DNA from: Dyella sp. ASV21
GTDB taxonomy: Bacteria; Pseudomonadota; Gammaproteobacteria; Xanthomonadales; Rhodanobacteraceae
Direction: 5' to 3'
DNA length: 52,244 nucleotides
NCBI RefSeq assembly: GCF_016428975.1
Contig: NZ_JAELTT010000030.1
Coordinates: 1 to 52,244 of the forward strand
Shown: piece by piece, positions 1 to 8,500 of the stretch
Numbering within the stretch: the first letter of the stretch is position 1
How the letters are laid out: each line of letters opens with the position of its first letter
The notes under the pieces: generated by a model
Seen by the model: the letters and a program-made list of their open reading frames with translations, nothing else
The model's database searches: none
Told to the model about the DNA's origin: nothing
Made by a program: the position numbers and the translations under genes

Positions 1-1236
1 ATCGCGCAGAGCATGCCGATGCTGATCCTGTTCCGTGCCATCCAGGGCGCGGTAGCCGGGCCGATGTATCCGGTCACGCAGAGTCTGCTGATCTCCATCT
101 ATCCACCCGCCAAGCGCGGCATGGCGCTGGCGCTGTTGGCAATGGTGACGGTGGTGGCGCCGATTGCCGGCCCGATCCTGGGCGGCTTGATCACCGACAA
201 CTATTCGTGGCCGTGGATCTTCTTCATCAACGTGCCCATCGGCATCTTCGCCAGCATGGTGGTCGGCAACCAGATGAAGCTGCGCGTGGATACCATCTCT
301 CGGCCCAAGGTGGATTACGTAGGCCTCATCACGCTGATCGTCGGCGTGGGCGCGCTGCAGATCGTGCTCGACAAGGGCAACGACGAGGATTGGTTCAATT
401 CCTCGTTCATCGTAATCACCAGCATCGTGTCGGCGGTGGCGCTGGCGGTATTCCTGATCTGGGAACTCACCGACGACGAACCCATCGTCAACCTGCGCCT
501 GCTGCGTCACCACAACTTCCGCGTGGGTACGATTGCGCTGGTGTTGGCTTATGCGGCGTTCTTCGCCATCGGCCTGCTGGTGCCGCAGTGGCTGCAGCGG
601 AACATGGGCTATACCTCCACCTGGGCGGGCTTCGCGGCAGCGCCACTGGGCATTCTGCCGGTGATGCTCACCTTTATCGTGGGCAAGTACGCCGGTCGCA
701 CCGACATGCGTCTGCTGGCCTCGTGCGCGTTCCTGGTGATGGGCGCCACATGTTTCCTGCGCTCGCACTTCTTCCTGCAGGTGGATTTCTGGCATGTGGC
801 CGGCGTGCAGTTGTTCCAGGGTCTGGGCGTGGCGCTGTTCTTCATGCCGGTGACCACCATCCTGCTGTCGGACCTGCAACCGAACGAGATCGCCTCGGGC
901 GGCGGCCTGGCGACATTCCTGCGTACATTGGGCGCGAGCTTCTCCGCCTCGCTCACCACGTTCCTTTGGGATCACCGCGCCATCGTGCATCACGCGCATC
1001 TGAGCGAGCACATCACGGCGTACGACAGCTCGGCGCAGAGCACGCTGCAGGCGGCGGGCGTCAGCGGTCAGGCAGGCAATGCGATGCTGGAGCAGATGAT
1101 TACCCAGCAGGGCTATCAAATCTCCTTCAACGAGGTATTCCACTTGCTGGGTTGGGTGTTTCTCGGCCTGATCGTGGTGGTGTGGCTGGCGCGTCCCCCG
1201 TTCAGCGCCAAGGGTGGTCCGGCCGCGGATCATTGA
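1..1236 (+). CDS. DHA2-family (EmrB/QacA-like) MFS drug exporter, 5' truncated
   Basis: The reading frame is open from base 1, so the N-terminus lies outside the window; about 411 codons remain. The protein is an inner-membrane proton-driven exporter, in this family usually of lipophilic drugs through a membrane fusion partner. The visible part starts in the second or third helix with a FRAIQG stretch, followed by an antiporter motif C-like segment (APIAGPILGG) and the WPWIFFINVPIG signature typical of EmrB proteins. At least ten more hydrophobic segments follow, as expected for a 14-helix transporter. It ends with a short soluble tail. The gene is convergent with the pagL-like gene and separated from it by a perfect palindrome terminator. 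The substrate cannot be told; an emrA partner, if present, would lie upstream of the window. Confidence 0.9.
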   Translation: MAQSMPMLILFRAIQGAVAGPMYPVTQSLLISIYPPAKRGMALALLAMVTVVAPIAGPILGGLITDNYSWPWIFFINVPIGIFASMVVGNQMKLRVDTISRPKVDYVGLITLIVGVGALQIVLDKGNDEDWFNSSFIVITSIVSAVALAVFLIWELTDDEPIVNLRLLRHHNFRVGTIALVLAYAAFFAIGLLVPQWLQRNMGYTSTWAGFAAAPLGILPVMLTFIVGKYAGRTDMRLLASCAFLVMGATCFLRSHFFLQVDFWHVAGVQLFQGLGVALFFMPVTTILLSDLQPNEIASGGGLATFLRTLGASFSASLTTFLWDHRAIVHHAHLSEHITAYDSSAQSTLQAAGVSGQAGNAMLEQMITQQGYQISFNEVFHLLGWVFLGLIVVVWLARPPFSAKGGPAADH

Positions 1237-1258
1237 GTCGCGGCCGCACAGGCGCCTG

Positions 1259-1294
1259 AAACGACAACGGCCCCACGTGGGGCCGTTGTCGTTT
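1259..1294. terminator. Bidirectional terminator, perfect 36-nt palindrome
   Basis: Two 16-base arms (AAACGACAACGGCCCC and its complement) flank ACGT, itself self-complementary. The hairpin has A residues at its foot on one side and T on the other, so it can end transcription in both directions between the convergent exporter and pagL-like genes. Confidence 0.85.
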
Positions 1295-1311
1295 CGGTGA
1301 GTACCACCGGT

Positions 1312-1827
1312 TTAGAGGTTAAAAGCCAATCCTACCAGGGCCATGGTCTCGCCACGGTTGGAGCCCTTGATGCCCGCGTTGGACACGTGGCGCACCTGGA
1401 AACTCCAGTGGTCACCCTGCCAGCCGACCGAATTGACGAATTCACCGCCGCTGCTCAATGCCAGTGTACGGCCACCCTGGGCGGCGACCTGCGTGGTCCA
1501 GAACAGGTGGTGGTACCAGTCGTTGTCGCTGCCGTAGCGAATGCGGGCGCCGCCAGCCAGTAGCCAGACGTCGTCGGACACCGCCCGGCCGTAGCGCGTA
1601 ACGTTGCGGCCGTTGATGAAGCCGACGGAGGCGTCGGGCGCCCAGGTGAAGCGGGTGCTGCCGACGGGGTGCTCGCCGAACACCGCCTCCACGAAGCCGG
1701 TGTTGGTCCAGTAGCCGTCGGAATAGCTGCGACCGCCTTCCAGCTCGATACGGGTATCGGCGGCGGCGACAGCGGACACGCCCAGCAGGGCGGTCGCCAG
1801 GACACTACGAATCAATAGGGAACGCAT
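1312..1827 (-). CDS. pagL: PagL-type lipid A 3-O-deacylase (acyloxyacyl hydrolase family)
   Basis: The 171-residue precursor has a clear signal peptide ending near AVAAA-DT and then an alternating beta-strand pattern typical of a small eight-stranded outer-membrane barrel. The last strands carry RHVSNAGIKGSN, matching the PagL active-site motif (HYSNAG in Pseudomonas aeruginosa). By that alignment His147 and Ser149 are the catalytic pair, and Glu160 is a good candidate for the third member, although its spacing is one residue shorter than in the Pseudomonas enzyme. The protein ends in Phe-Asn-Leu rather than a terminal Phe. PagL enzymes remove the 3-hydroxyacyl chain from position 3 of lipid A and alter membrane permeability and immune recognition. 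The gene is monocistronic, with its promoter in the 1828-2070 gap. The family assignment is strong from the motif; activity is inferred. Confidence 0.85.
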   Translation of the reverse strand: MRSLLIRSVLATALLGVSAVAAADTRIELEGGRSYSDGYWTNTGFVEAVFGEHPVGSTRFTWAPDASVGFINGRNVTRYGRAVSDDVWLLAGGARIRYGSDNDWYHHLFWTTQVAAQGGRTLALSSGGEFVNSVGWQGDHWSFQVRHVSNAGIKGSNRGETMALVGLAFNL

Positions 1828-2070
1828 GGGAAAACTCGTTCTAGTTTGGGGAGGGTTTTGTGCACCGCATAGTTTAGTAAGTTAGTGGACCGGCCGGTAC
1901 TAGAAATAGGTCGAATCCATGCAACACACCGTTGCGCGGGCGGCGCTTGCATCCCCGTGCTTGCTTCGGACAGGACACAGCATTGGCGCGCCGGCGTAAA
2001 CGGCGCGCGCAAAAACGGCGAAGATTTGGCAAGCCACGTCGGCCAGGACGCCGCCGACCGAAGCGGGGCG

Positions 2071-2997
2071 CTACATCAGGACGCCGTCCACCGGCTGCAG
2101 TGGCTCGGGCAGCGGCGTATCGCCGAGTAGTTCGCCCAGGCTGATCTCGATGGTGCGGCACAGGGCATCCAAGGCGAGATCATTGGGCAGGCGGTCGAAG
2201 GGGTTTTCGATCTGGTCGCCCAACGCGTCCAGGCCGAAGAAGGTGTAGGACAGCACGCCCACCACCAGCGGCGTCACCCAGCCCACGCTGCCGACCAGGC
2301 AGAACGGCAGCAGCAGGCAGTAGATGTAGACCGTGCGATGCAGCAGCAGGATGTAGGCAAACGGGATGGGTGTGCCCTGGATGCGCTCGCAGCCACCCAG
2401 CACGTAGGACATGCGGCTCAGTTGCTCCTCGATGCTGGCGAGCAGCATCGCGTCCAGCCGTCCCTCGCGGCGCAGTTGGGCATAGCTCTCGCCAATCGTG
2501 CCCAGTAGCGCGTTGGCCGGATTGCGTGCCTGCATCAGCGCCGCCACTTCAGCCGGCGGCAACCAGTGGGCGAGGTCCTCCTGCGCCGGCGAACCGCGCA
2601 ACAGGTGACGCAGGGCGTGGGCATAGGCGATCAGCCGGTGCACGCGCAGGCGTTGTTCTTCGCGGGGCAATCCGTCCGGCAAGGTGAGTGTCTGGCGTGC
2701 CAGGTTGCGCAGCACAATCAGCAATTCGCCCCACAGTTTGCGCGCCTCCCACCAGCGGTCGTAAGCCACGCTGTTGCGAAAGCCAAGGAAGATCGCCAGA
2801 GTCAGGCCCATCAGGGTCAACGGCCCCGCGCCCAGTTCGATGCCGGTATGGGGCAGCCGCTCTTCCAGCAGCACCACCAGCACCGCCAGCAGCATCATCC
2901 CCAGCACCCGCTTCCAGATCACCGGCACGATGGACCCGCGCAGGGTGAACAGCATCAGCCGCAGTGGACGGTGAGGAGGATGGATGACCATGGGCAT
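2071..2997 (-). CDS. Bestrophin-like anion channel (YneE/UPF0187 family)
   Basis: The 308-residue membrane protein has an early basic segment (RLMLFTLRGSIVPVIWKR), two hydrophobic helices at about residues 33-50 and 57-72, and the family signature FLGFRNSVAYDRWWEARKLW at about residues 71-90. A second hydrophobic pair lies near residues 215-250. A conserved acidic stretch near the C-terminus (IENPFDRLPNDLALD) is the bestrophin-type region. Bacterial homologues form pentameric inner-membrane ion channels; the ion is not predictable here, since some bacterial members conduct cations. The first two ATG codons (2997 and 2991) are both possible. The gene diverges from the DUF2239 gene and stops 243 bases before the pagL-like start. 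Confidence 0.85.
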   Translation of the reverse strand: MPMVIHPPHRPLRLMLFTLRGSIVPVIWKRVLGMMLLAVLVVLLEERLPHTGIELGAGPLTLMGLTLAIFLGFRNSVAYDRWWEARKLWGELLIVLRNLARQTLTLPDGLPREEQRLRVHRLIAYAHALRHLLRGSPAQEDLAHWLPPAEVAALMQARNPANALLGTIGESYAQLRREGRLDAMLLASIEEQLSRMSYVLGGCERIQGTPIPFAYILLLHRTVYIYCLLLPFCLVGSVGWVTPLVVGVLSYTFFGLDALGDQIENPFDRLPNDLALDALCRTIEISLGELLGDTPLPEPLQPVDGVLM

Positions 2998-3103
2998 GGT
3001 GGCGGAACGGAGGGATGGCCCACTTTACCGCGTCCGTGCAAAGGCGTTGATGCCGTTTTTTTGCCCGGGTAATATGAGAAAACACCGACAGCCGGGCCGC
3101 ACT

Positions 3104-3700
3104 ATGCAGCGCAAGGATCGTCCGACCTGCACCGCCTTCCTGGGCCATCGCCAGCTCGCCTCTGGCAGCCTGGCCGAGGTGGCGTTGGCGGCCCGCAAGG
3201 CCCTGCTCGATGACGCCGCGGCGCCGGTGCTGATCTTTGACGATCTCAGCGGGCGCACGCTCGACCTGGATCTGCGCGGTACGCTTGATGAGGTGCTGGC
3301 ACGGCTGGCGGACTACACGCCGTGCGAACAGGCGCCCGCGCGCGGGCCTGGTCGTCCCAAGCTGGGCGTGGTGCCGCGCGAAGTGACCCTGCTGCCGCGC
3401 CACTGGGAGTGGTTGGCGGCGCAGCCGGGCGGGGCCTCGGCCACGCTGCGGCGGTTGGTGGAGGAAGCGCGTCGCGAAAGCGTGGGACGCGATCGCGCGC
3501 GCCTCGCAGGCGAGGCGCTCGATCGCTTCATGCTCACCATGGCCGGGGACCTGCCTGGTTACGAAGAAGCCGCTCGTGCGTTCTGGCGTCAGGAGCGCGA
3601 TCGCTTCGGCGAACTGATCCAGCGCTGGCCCATCGACGTACGCACGCACCTGCACCGGCTGGCCGACCAGGCCTGGCAGGAACACGAACTCGTCGGCTGA
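3104..3700 (+). CDS. DUF2239 family protein
   Basis: This is a soluble protein of about 198 residues with no signal peptide or membrane helix. The sequence TAFLGHRQLASGSLAEVALAAR at the N-terminus and ARGPGRPKLGVVPREVTLLPRHWEWLA in the middle are typical of DUF2239 proteins, whose function is unknown. The GRPKLGVV stretch resembles basic DNA-contacting loops, but that is only an impression. I placed the start at the ATG at 3104 because the family begins just before the TAF-GHR motif. An ATG at 3074 would add ten residues, and starts further upstream would overlap the divergent bestrophin gene. A MATE exporter follows after 35 bases on the same strand, so the two may be co-transcribed. Confidence 0.75.
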   Translation: MQRKDRPTCTAFLGHRQLASGSLAEVALAARKALLDDAAAPVLIFDDLSGRTLDLDLRGTLDEVLARLADYTPCEQAPARGPGRPKLGVVPREVTLLPRHWEWLAAQPGGASATLRRLVEEARRESVGRDRARLAGEALDRFMLTMAGDLPGYEEAARAFWRQERDRFGELIQRWPIDVRTHLHRLADQAWQEHELVG

Positions 3701-3735
3701 CCTTCACCCTCCTCCCCTTTTCCGGAATCGCTCCG

Positions 3736-5199
3736 ATGTCCTCCATTGCCTCCCGGCAACCCTTGCTCACCGAAGGTCCGATCGCGCGCACGCTGCTGAT
3801 GTTTGCGCTGCCGATCCTGGGCAGCACCGTGCTGCAGTCGCTCAATGGCTCGGTCAACGCCATGTGGATCGGCCACTATCTGGGCGAGGCCGCGCTCACC
3901 GCGGTAAGCAATGCCAATCTCATCCTGTTTCTGCTGCTGGGCGCGGTATTCGGGCTGAGCATGGCCTGCACCATCCTCATCGGCCAGAGCCTGGGCGCGC
4001 GCAACATGCTGGAGGCCAAGCGCGTGGTCGGCACCGGCGTCACCTTCTTCGTGTCGGTATCGGTGCTGGTGGCGATCGGCGGTTACTTCGGCACGCCGTG
4101 GATGTTGCGCGCGCTGGGCACGCCGGTCGATGCGCAAGCCTTCGCGGTGCCGTACCTGCGCATCATCTTCATCGCCGTGCCGTCGATGTACTTCTACAAC
4201 TTCCTGATGATGACCTTGCGCGGCGCGGGTGACTCGCGCACGCCATTCACCTTCATGGCGCTATCGGTGGTGTTGGATATCGCACTCAATCCGCTGCTGA
4301 TCTTTGGCGTGGGTCCGTTCCCGCGCATGGGTATCGCGGGCTCGGCCACCTCCACCTTGATCGCGCAAAGCGTGGCGTTGATCGCGCTGTTGTGGACGCT
4401 GTATGCGCGCAAGCACTTCCTGCGCCTCACCCGCAGCGAATGGTCCTTCCTCAAGCCCGATCCGGACATCCTGCGCTCGCTGGTGTTCAAGGGCCTGCCG
4501 ATGGGCCTGCAGATGATCGTGATCTCCACCTCCGCGATGATCATGATCCACATGGTCAACGGCTACGGCTCCAAGACCACCGCTGCCTACGGCGCGGCCA
4601 CCCAGTTGTGGACCTACGTGCAGATGCCGGCAATGGCCATCGGCGCGGCGGTGTCCTCCATGGCGGCGCAGAACGTGGGCGCGCGCCTGTGGGATCGCGT
4701 TAGCACGATCGCCAAGGTGGGCGTGCTGTACAACTTTCTGCTCAGCGGGGCGCTGATCGCCTTGATCTACCTGTTCAACCACGCCGCGCTCAACCTGTTC
4801 CTGCCCAACGACGGCGAAGCGCTGGCACTGGCGCAGCACCTCAATGGCATTGCGGTGTGGTCGTTCATGTTCTTCGGCGTCACCTTCGTGATGTTCGGCG
4901 TGGTGCGCTCCACCGGCGCGGTGCTGCCGCCGCTGGTGATCCTGTTCATCTCGATGTGGTTGATTCGTCCGCCGTTCGCACTGGCATTGGCGCCCACGCT
5001 GGGCGCGGACTCGATCTGGTGGAGCTTCCCGCTGGGCTCGCTCGCCTCGATGCTGATGGCGATGGGGTATTACAAGTGGGGCGGCTGGCGACGCGCGCAT
5101 ATGCTGGCCAAGCCGATTGAAGTGGTAGCCGAAGGTGCTGCTGGCGCCGGCCAGCAAGCCCCCACCACCGGTCAGGGCGTACCCGCCTCGGTAGACTGA
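3736..5199 (+). CDS. MATE family multidrug efflux transporter
   Basis: The 487-residue protein has about twelve hydrophobic helices in two related halves. It opens with EGPIARTLLMFALPILGSTV, the usual MATE N-terminal pattern, followed by the characteristic GHYLGEAALTAVSNA loop. The second half repeats the pattern (FKGLPMGLQMIVISTSAM, then GYGSKTTAAYGAATQLW). MATE proteins export cationic drugs and metabolites across the inner membrane in exchange for protons or sodium. The ATG at 3736 was chosen because the homologous sequence starts there; the open frame reaches back to 3322 but that part overlaps DUF2239. No strong Shine-Dalgarno sequence is visible, so translation may depend on the preceding gene. 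A 45-residue hydrophilic Ala/Gly-rich tail closes the protein. Confidence 0.9.
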   Translation: MSSIASRQPLLTEGPIARTLLMFALPILGSTVLQSLNGSVNAMWIGHYLGEAALTAVSNANLILFLLLGAVFGLSMACTILIGQSLGARNMLEAKRVVGTGVTFFVSVSVLVAIGGYFGTPWMLRALGTPVDAQAFAVPYLRIIFIAVPSMYFYNFLMMTLRGAGDSRTPFTFMALSVVLDIALNPLLIFGVGPFPRMGIAGSATSTLIAQSVALIALLWTLYARKHFLRLTRSEWSFLKPDPDILRSLVFKGLPMGLQMIVISTSAMIMIHMVNGYGSKTTAAYGAATQLWTYVQMPAMAIGAAVSSMAAQNVGARLWDRVSTIAKVGVLYNFLLSGALIALIYLFNHAALNLFLPNDGEALALAQHLNGIAVWSFMFFGVTFVMFGVVRSTGAVLPPLVILFISMWLIRPPFALALAPTLGADSIWWSFPLGSLASMLMAMGYYKWGGWRRAHMLAKPIEVVAEGAAGAGQQAPTTGQGVPASVD

Positions 5200-5562
5200 A
5201 TCTCCCCGCTGCGCTCCCCGCCATGGGCTTTGACGAGGCCATGGCGGGCGTTGTACCCCTGGGTGTTTCTCGTTCGTCCCCTTCCGCGCCTTGCATCAGC
5301 ATGCCTGCGAAGCGTCGCCGTCATGCGCTCCTGAGTGTGATCCGCGTCGTGTATGTAATGTGCATTTTTTGCTAAAGGAACGTTATACGCTGCCGACAAC
5401 GTCGACGTGGAGGAGCGATTTCTTGCGGTTCCGGTGCCTGTTCCCAGGCTAGCCGGCTTCTTGGCCATCGACGGCCACGACCGAAAACCCTCATCCCGAC
5501 CCGACCACGGCGTTCCCGCGAATGCCGTGCACTTTGTTTGCGCCAGGAATGAATAGCGTCGT
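5200..5562. other. Intergenic region before the autotransporter
   Basis: This 363-base gap holds no convincing gene. An inverted repeat with 10-base arms (CCCGCCATGG, 5217-5226 and 5239-5248) follows the MATE gene and could terminate it, though no T-run follows. An AT-rich patch at about 5350-5395 (TTTTTTGCTAAAG, then GTTATACG) is the most likely promoter area for the autotransporter, which would give it a leader of roughly 170 bases. I could not assign -35 and -10 boxes with proper spacing. Confidence 0.4.
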
Positions 5563-8500
5563 ATGAACAGGATTTTTCGAGTGATCTGGAGTCCCGCCCT
5601 TGGCCAGCCGGTAGTGGCCTCGGAGCTGAGCCGTCGCAACGTCGGTGGCAAGTCGCGGGAGACGCGTGACGCCACGCCGCTGCGCCGCACGATGCTGTCG
5701 ATGCTGATGCTTGCCGCTGGCCTGGGCTTCAGCCACGCCAGCCACGCGACGGCAGGCGGCTTGTCGCTGCCGGCGGGCGCGCTGCTGGATATCAACAACG
5801 GTACCGCCGCCAATAGCGCCAGCAACGTGGCGAACCAGTTCCAGACTTACTCGGTGTCCTACACGGCCACCAGCGATGGTGCCAATTACGTGCTGTTCGC
5901 TTTCCGCCAGGATCCGGCCTACTGGACCTTCGGCAACGTGATCCTCACGGCGGCAGGCAGCAGCACCAACCTGTTCGTCGACCCCACCTTCACCCAGGGT
6001 GGCACCTTCAGTCAGCAGAGCGGCCTGCAGGCGCCGGCCGGCTGGGGCATCGTGTACCAGAGCGGCAGCACGCCAACGGCCGCCGGCCGCTGGGTAGCGC
6101 CGGGCTCCGGTCACGCTTCCAGCACCACCAACGTGAACCAGGGCACCGCAGGCGCCTGGTACGACGGCGCGGTCGGCAGCTTCGACGGCATCTACCAGGG
6201 CGTGAGCCTGGTGGCCGGCACGACCTACACCATCACCTTCACCGCGTTGTCCAACAACCTTGCGGGCTCCAACAACGGCGTCGAGCTGGGTGTGTTCGCC
6301 GGCAACTGCCTGGCGCTGACCGGTTCGGCCTCCAGCTGCGTGCCCGACAATGCCTACTTCGAAGTGCTCGCCACGCCGTCGCAGACGACCAACGCGGGCG
6401 GCCCTTCCTCCACCGTGATCAACGTGCCGGTGACCGTCACCACTCTGGGCTCGGCCCTGGGCGTATTCGACGGCGGCGTGCTGACGGGTGACCGCTCGGC
6501 GACGTTGAGCCAGAACTTCACCGTCAGCGGCCATGGCGGCACGGTCGACGAAGCCGGCCACGACCTGGTGATCGGCGGTGTGGTCAGCGACGCACAGAGC
6601 GGCACACCTGGCGCGCTCACGGTGACCAACAGCGGCCAGGGCGGCTCGCTCACCCTCACCGGTGCCAACACGTACACCGGCACCACCACCATCGACAGCG
6701 GCTCCACCCTCGCGCTGGCAGGCGCGGGCTCCATCGCATCGTCGGCTGGCGTGGTGGACAACGGCCTGTTCGACATCAGCCAGGCGAGCGGCAACGTGGC
6801 GATTACCACGCTCTCGGGCGGCGGTGTCGTGGCACTGGGTTCGCAAGGCCTCACCCTCACGGCCGCCGCCGGCGATTTCGGCGGCAGCATCCAGGGCACC
6901 GGTGGCGTAACCGTCGCCAGCGGTACGGAAGTGTTCTCTGGTGACAACACCTACTCGGGCGGCACCCACCTCAACGGCGGCAGCCTGCAGATCAGCCGCG
7001 ACAGCAACCTGGGTGATGCATCGGGTGCGGTGACCTTCAACGGCGGCGACCTCACGGCGACGCAGTCGATGAGCACGCAGCGTGCGATGACCATCGGCGC
7101 CGGCAACGGCTCGCTGACCACGCAGGCCGGCGTAACGCTGGCGGCGCAGGGCGATATCGGCGGCACCGGCGGCCTGGTGAAGAACGGCGCGGGCACCCTG
7201 GTGCTCTCGGGTGACAACAGCTACGCCGGTGGTACCACGCTCAACGGCGGCAGCGTGCAGATCAGCCGCGACGGCAACCTGGGTGATGCGTCGGGTGCGG
7301 TGACCTTCAACGGCGGCGACCTCACGGCGACGCAGTCGATGAGCACGCAGCGTGCGATGACCATCGGCGCCGGCAACGGCTCGCTGACCACGCAGGCCGG
7401 TGTAACGCTAGCGGCGCAGGGGAATATCGGCGGTACCGGCGCCCTTATCAAGAACGGCACCGGCACGCTGGTGCTGACCGGCAACAACACCTACAGCGGT
7501 GGCTCGGTAATCAACGGTGGCGCCGTGCAGATCAACAGTGGCTCCGCGCTGGGCACCGGTACGCTGGCGCTCAACAGCGCCACGTTGCAGACCATGGCCA
7601 ACCTCACCCTCAACCAGCCGCTGCTGCTCAGTGGCACCGCCGGTATGAACATAGCGGCCGGCACCACGACGGTACTGAGTGGTTCGATCCAGGGCAGCAA
7701 GACCACCGGTTGCTTTACCAAGGATGGCAAGGGCACGCTCAACCTGACCGGTGCAGCCACGCTCAATGCAGGCACCTGCGTCGCGGAGGGCATTCTGCGC
7801 GCCAATGGCACGCTCAACAGCCAGGTGCAGGTGTACCAGCAGGGCGTGTTGCGCGGTGTGGGACAGGTCAATGGCGCCATCACCGTCAACGGCACCTTGG
7901 CGCCGGGTAACTCGCCGGGCACGCTGACGGTGAGTGGCCCGGTGGTGATGAACGCGGGTAGCTCGCTGCAGATCGACATCGACGGCTACGGCACCGGTAC
8001 GGGCGCAGGCAACTACTCGCGCCTGCTGCTGGTCGGCGCCAACAGCAGCTTTACCGCGGGCGGCACCCTGGTGCCGGTGCTGCGCGGCATCACGGGCAAT
8101 GCCTCCAACACCTTCACGCCGGTGGTGGGCGACCAGTTCGTGGTGGTAAGCGCACAGGGTGGCGTGCAGGGCCAGTTCACCGGTCTGCAGCAGCCGACGG
8201 CGGGTCTGGCGCCGAACACGCGCTTGCGCATGTTCGTGCTCAACGGCAACCAGGTGAACCTGTACGTAACCCCGGCTTCCTACGCCTCGCTGCTGACCGG
8301 CCAGGTCGACGGCAATGCCCTGCGTACCGCTGCCGCGGTGGATCGCATGGGCAGTGCGATGGACAGCGCCAGCGCTTCGGCCGCACAGCAGGTGCTGCTG
8401 TACGGGCTGTCGGGCGCCAAGTCGGGTCAGCTGGCCGCGCTGATGAGCAACCTTTCCGGCGAGGTGCATGCGCAGCAGGCCGCGATGGCCCGCGAAGCGA

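Noticed and set aside
3322-3735. N-terminal extension of the MATE gene
   Set aside because: It overlaps the DUF2239 coding region in another frame, is Arg/Ala-rich, and the MATE family pattern begins at 3736.
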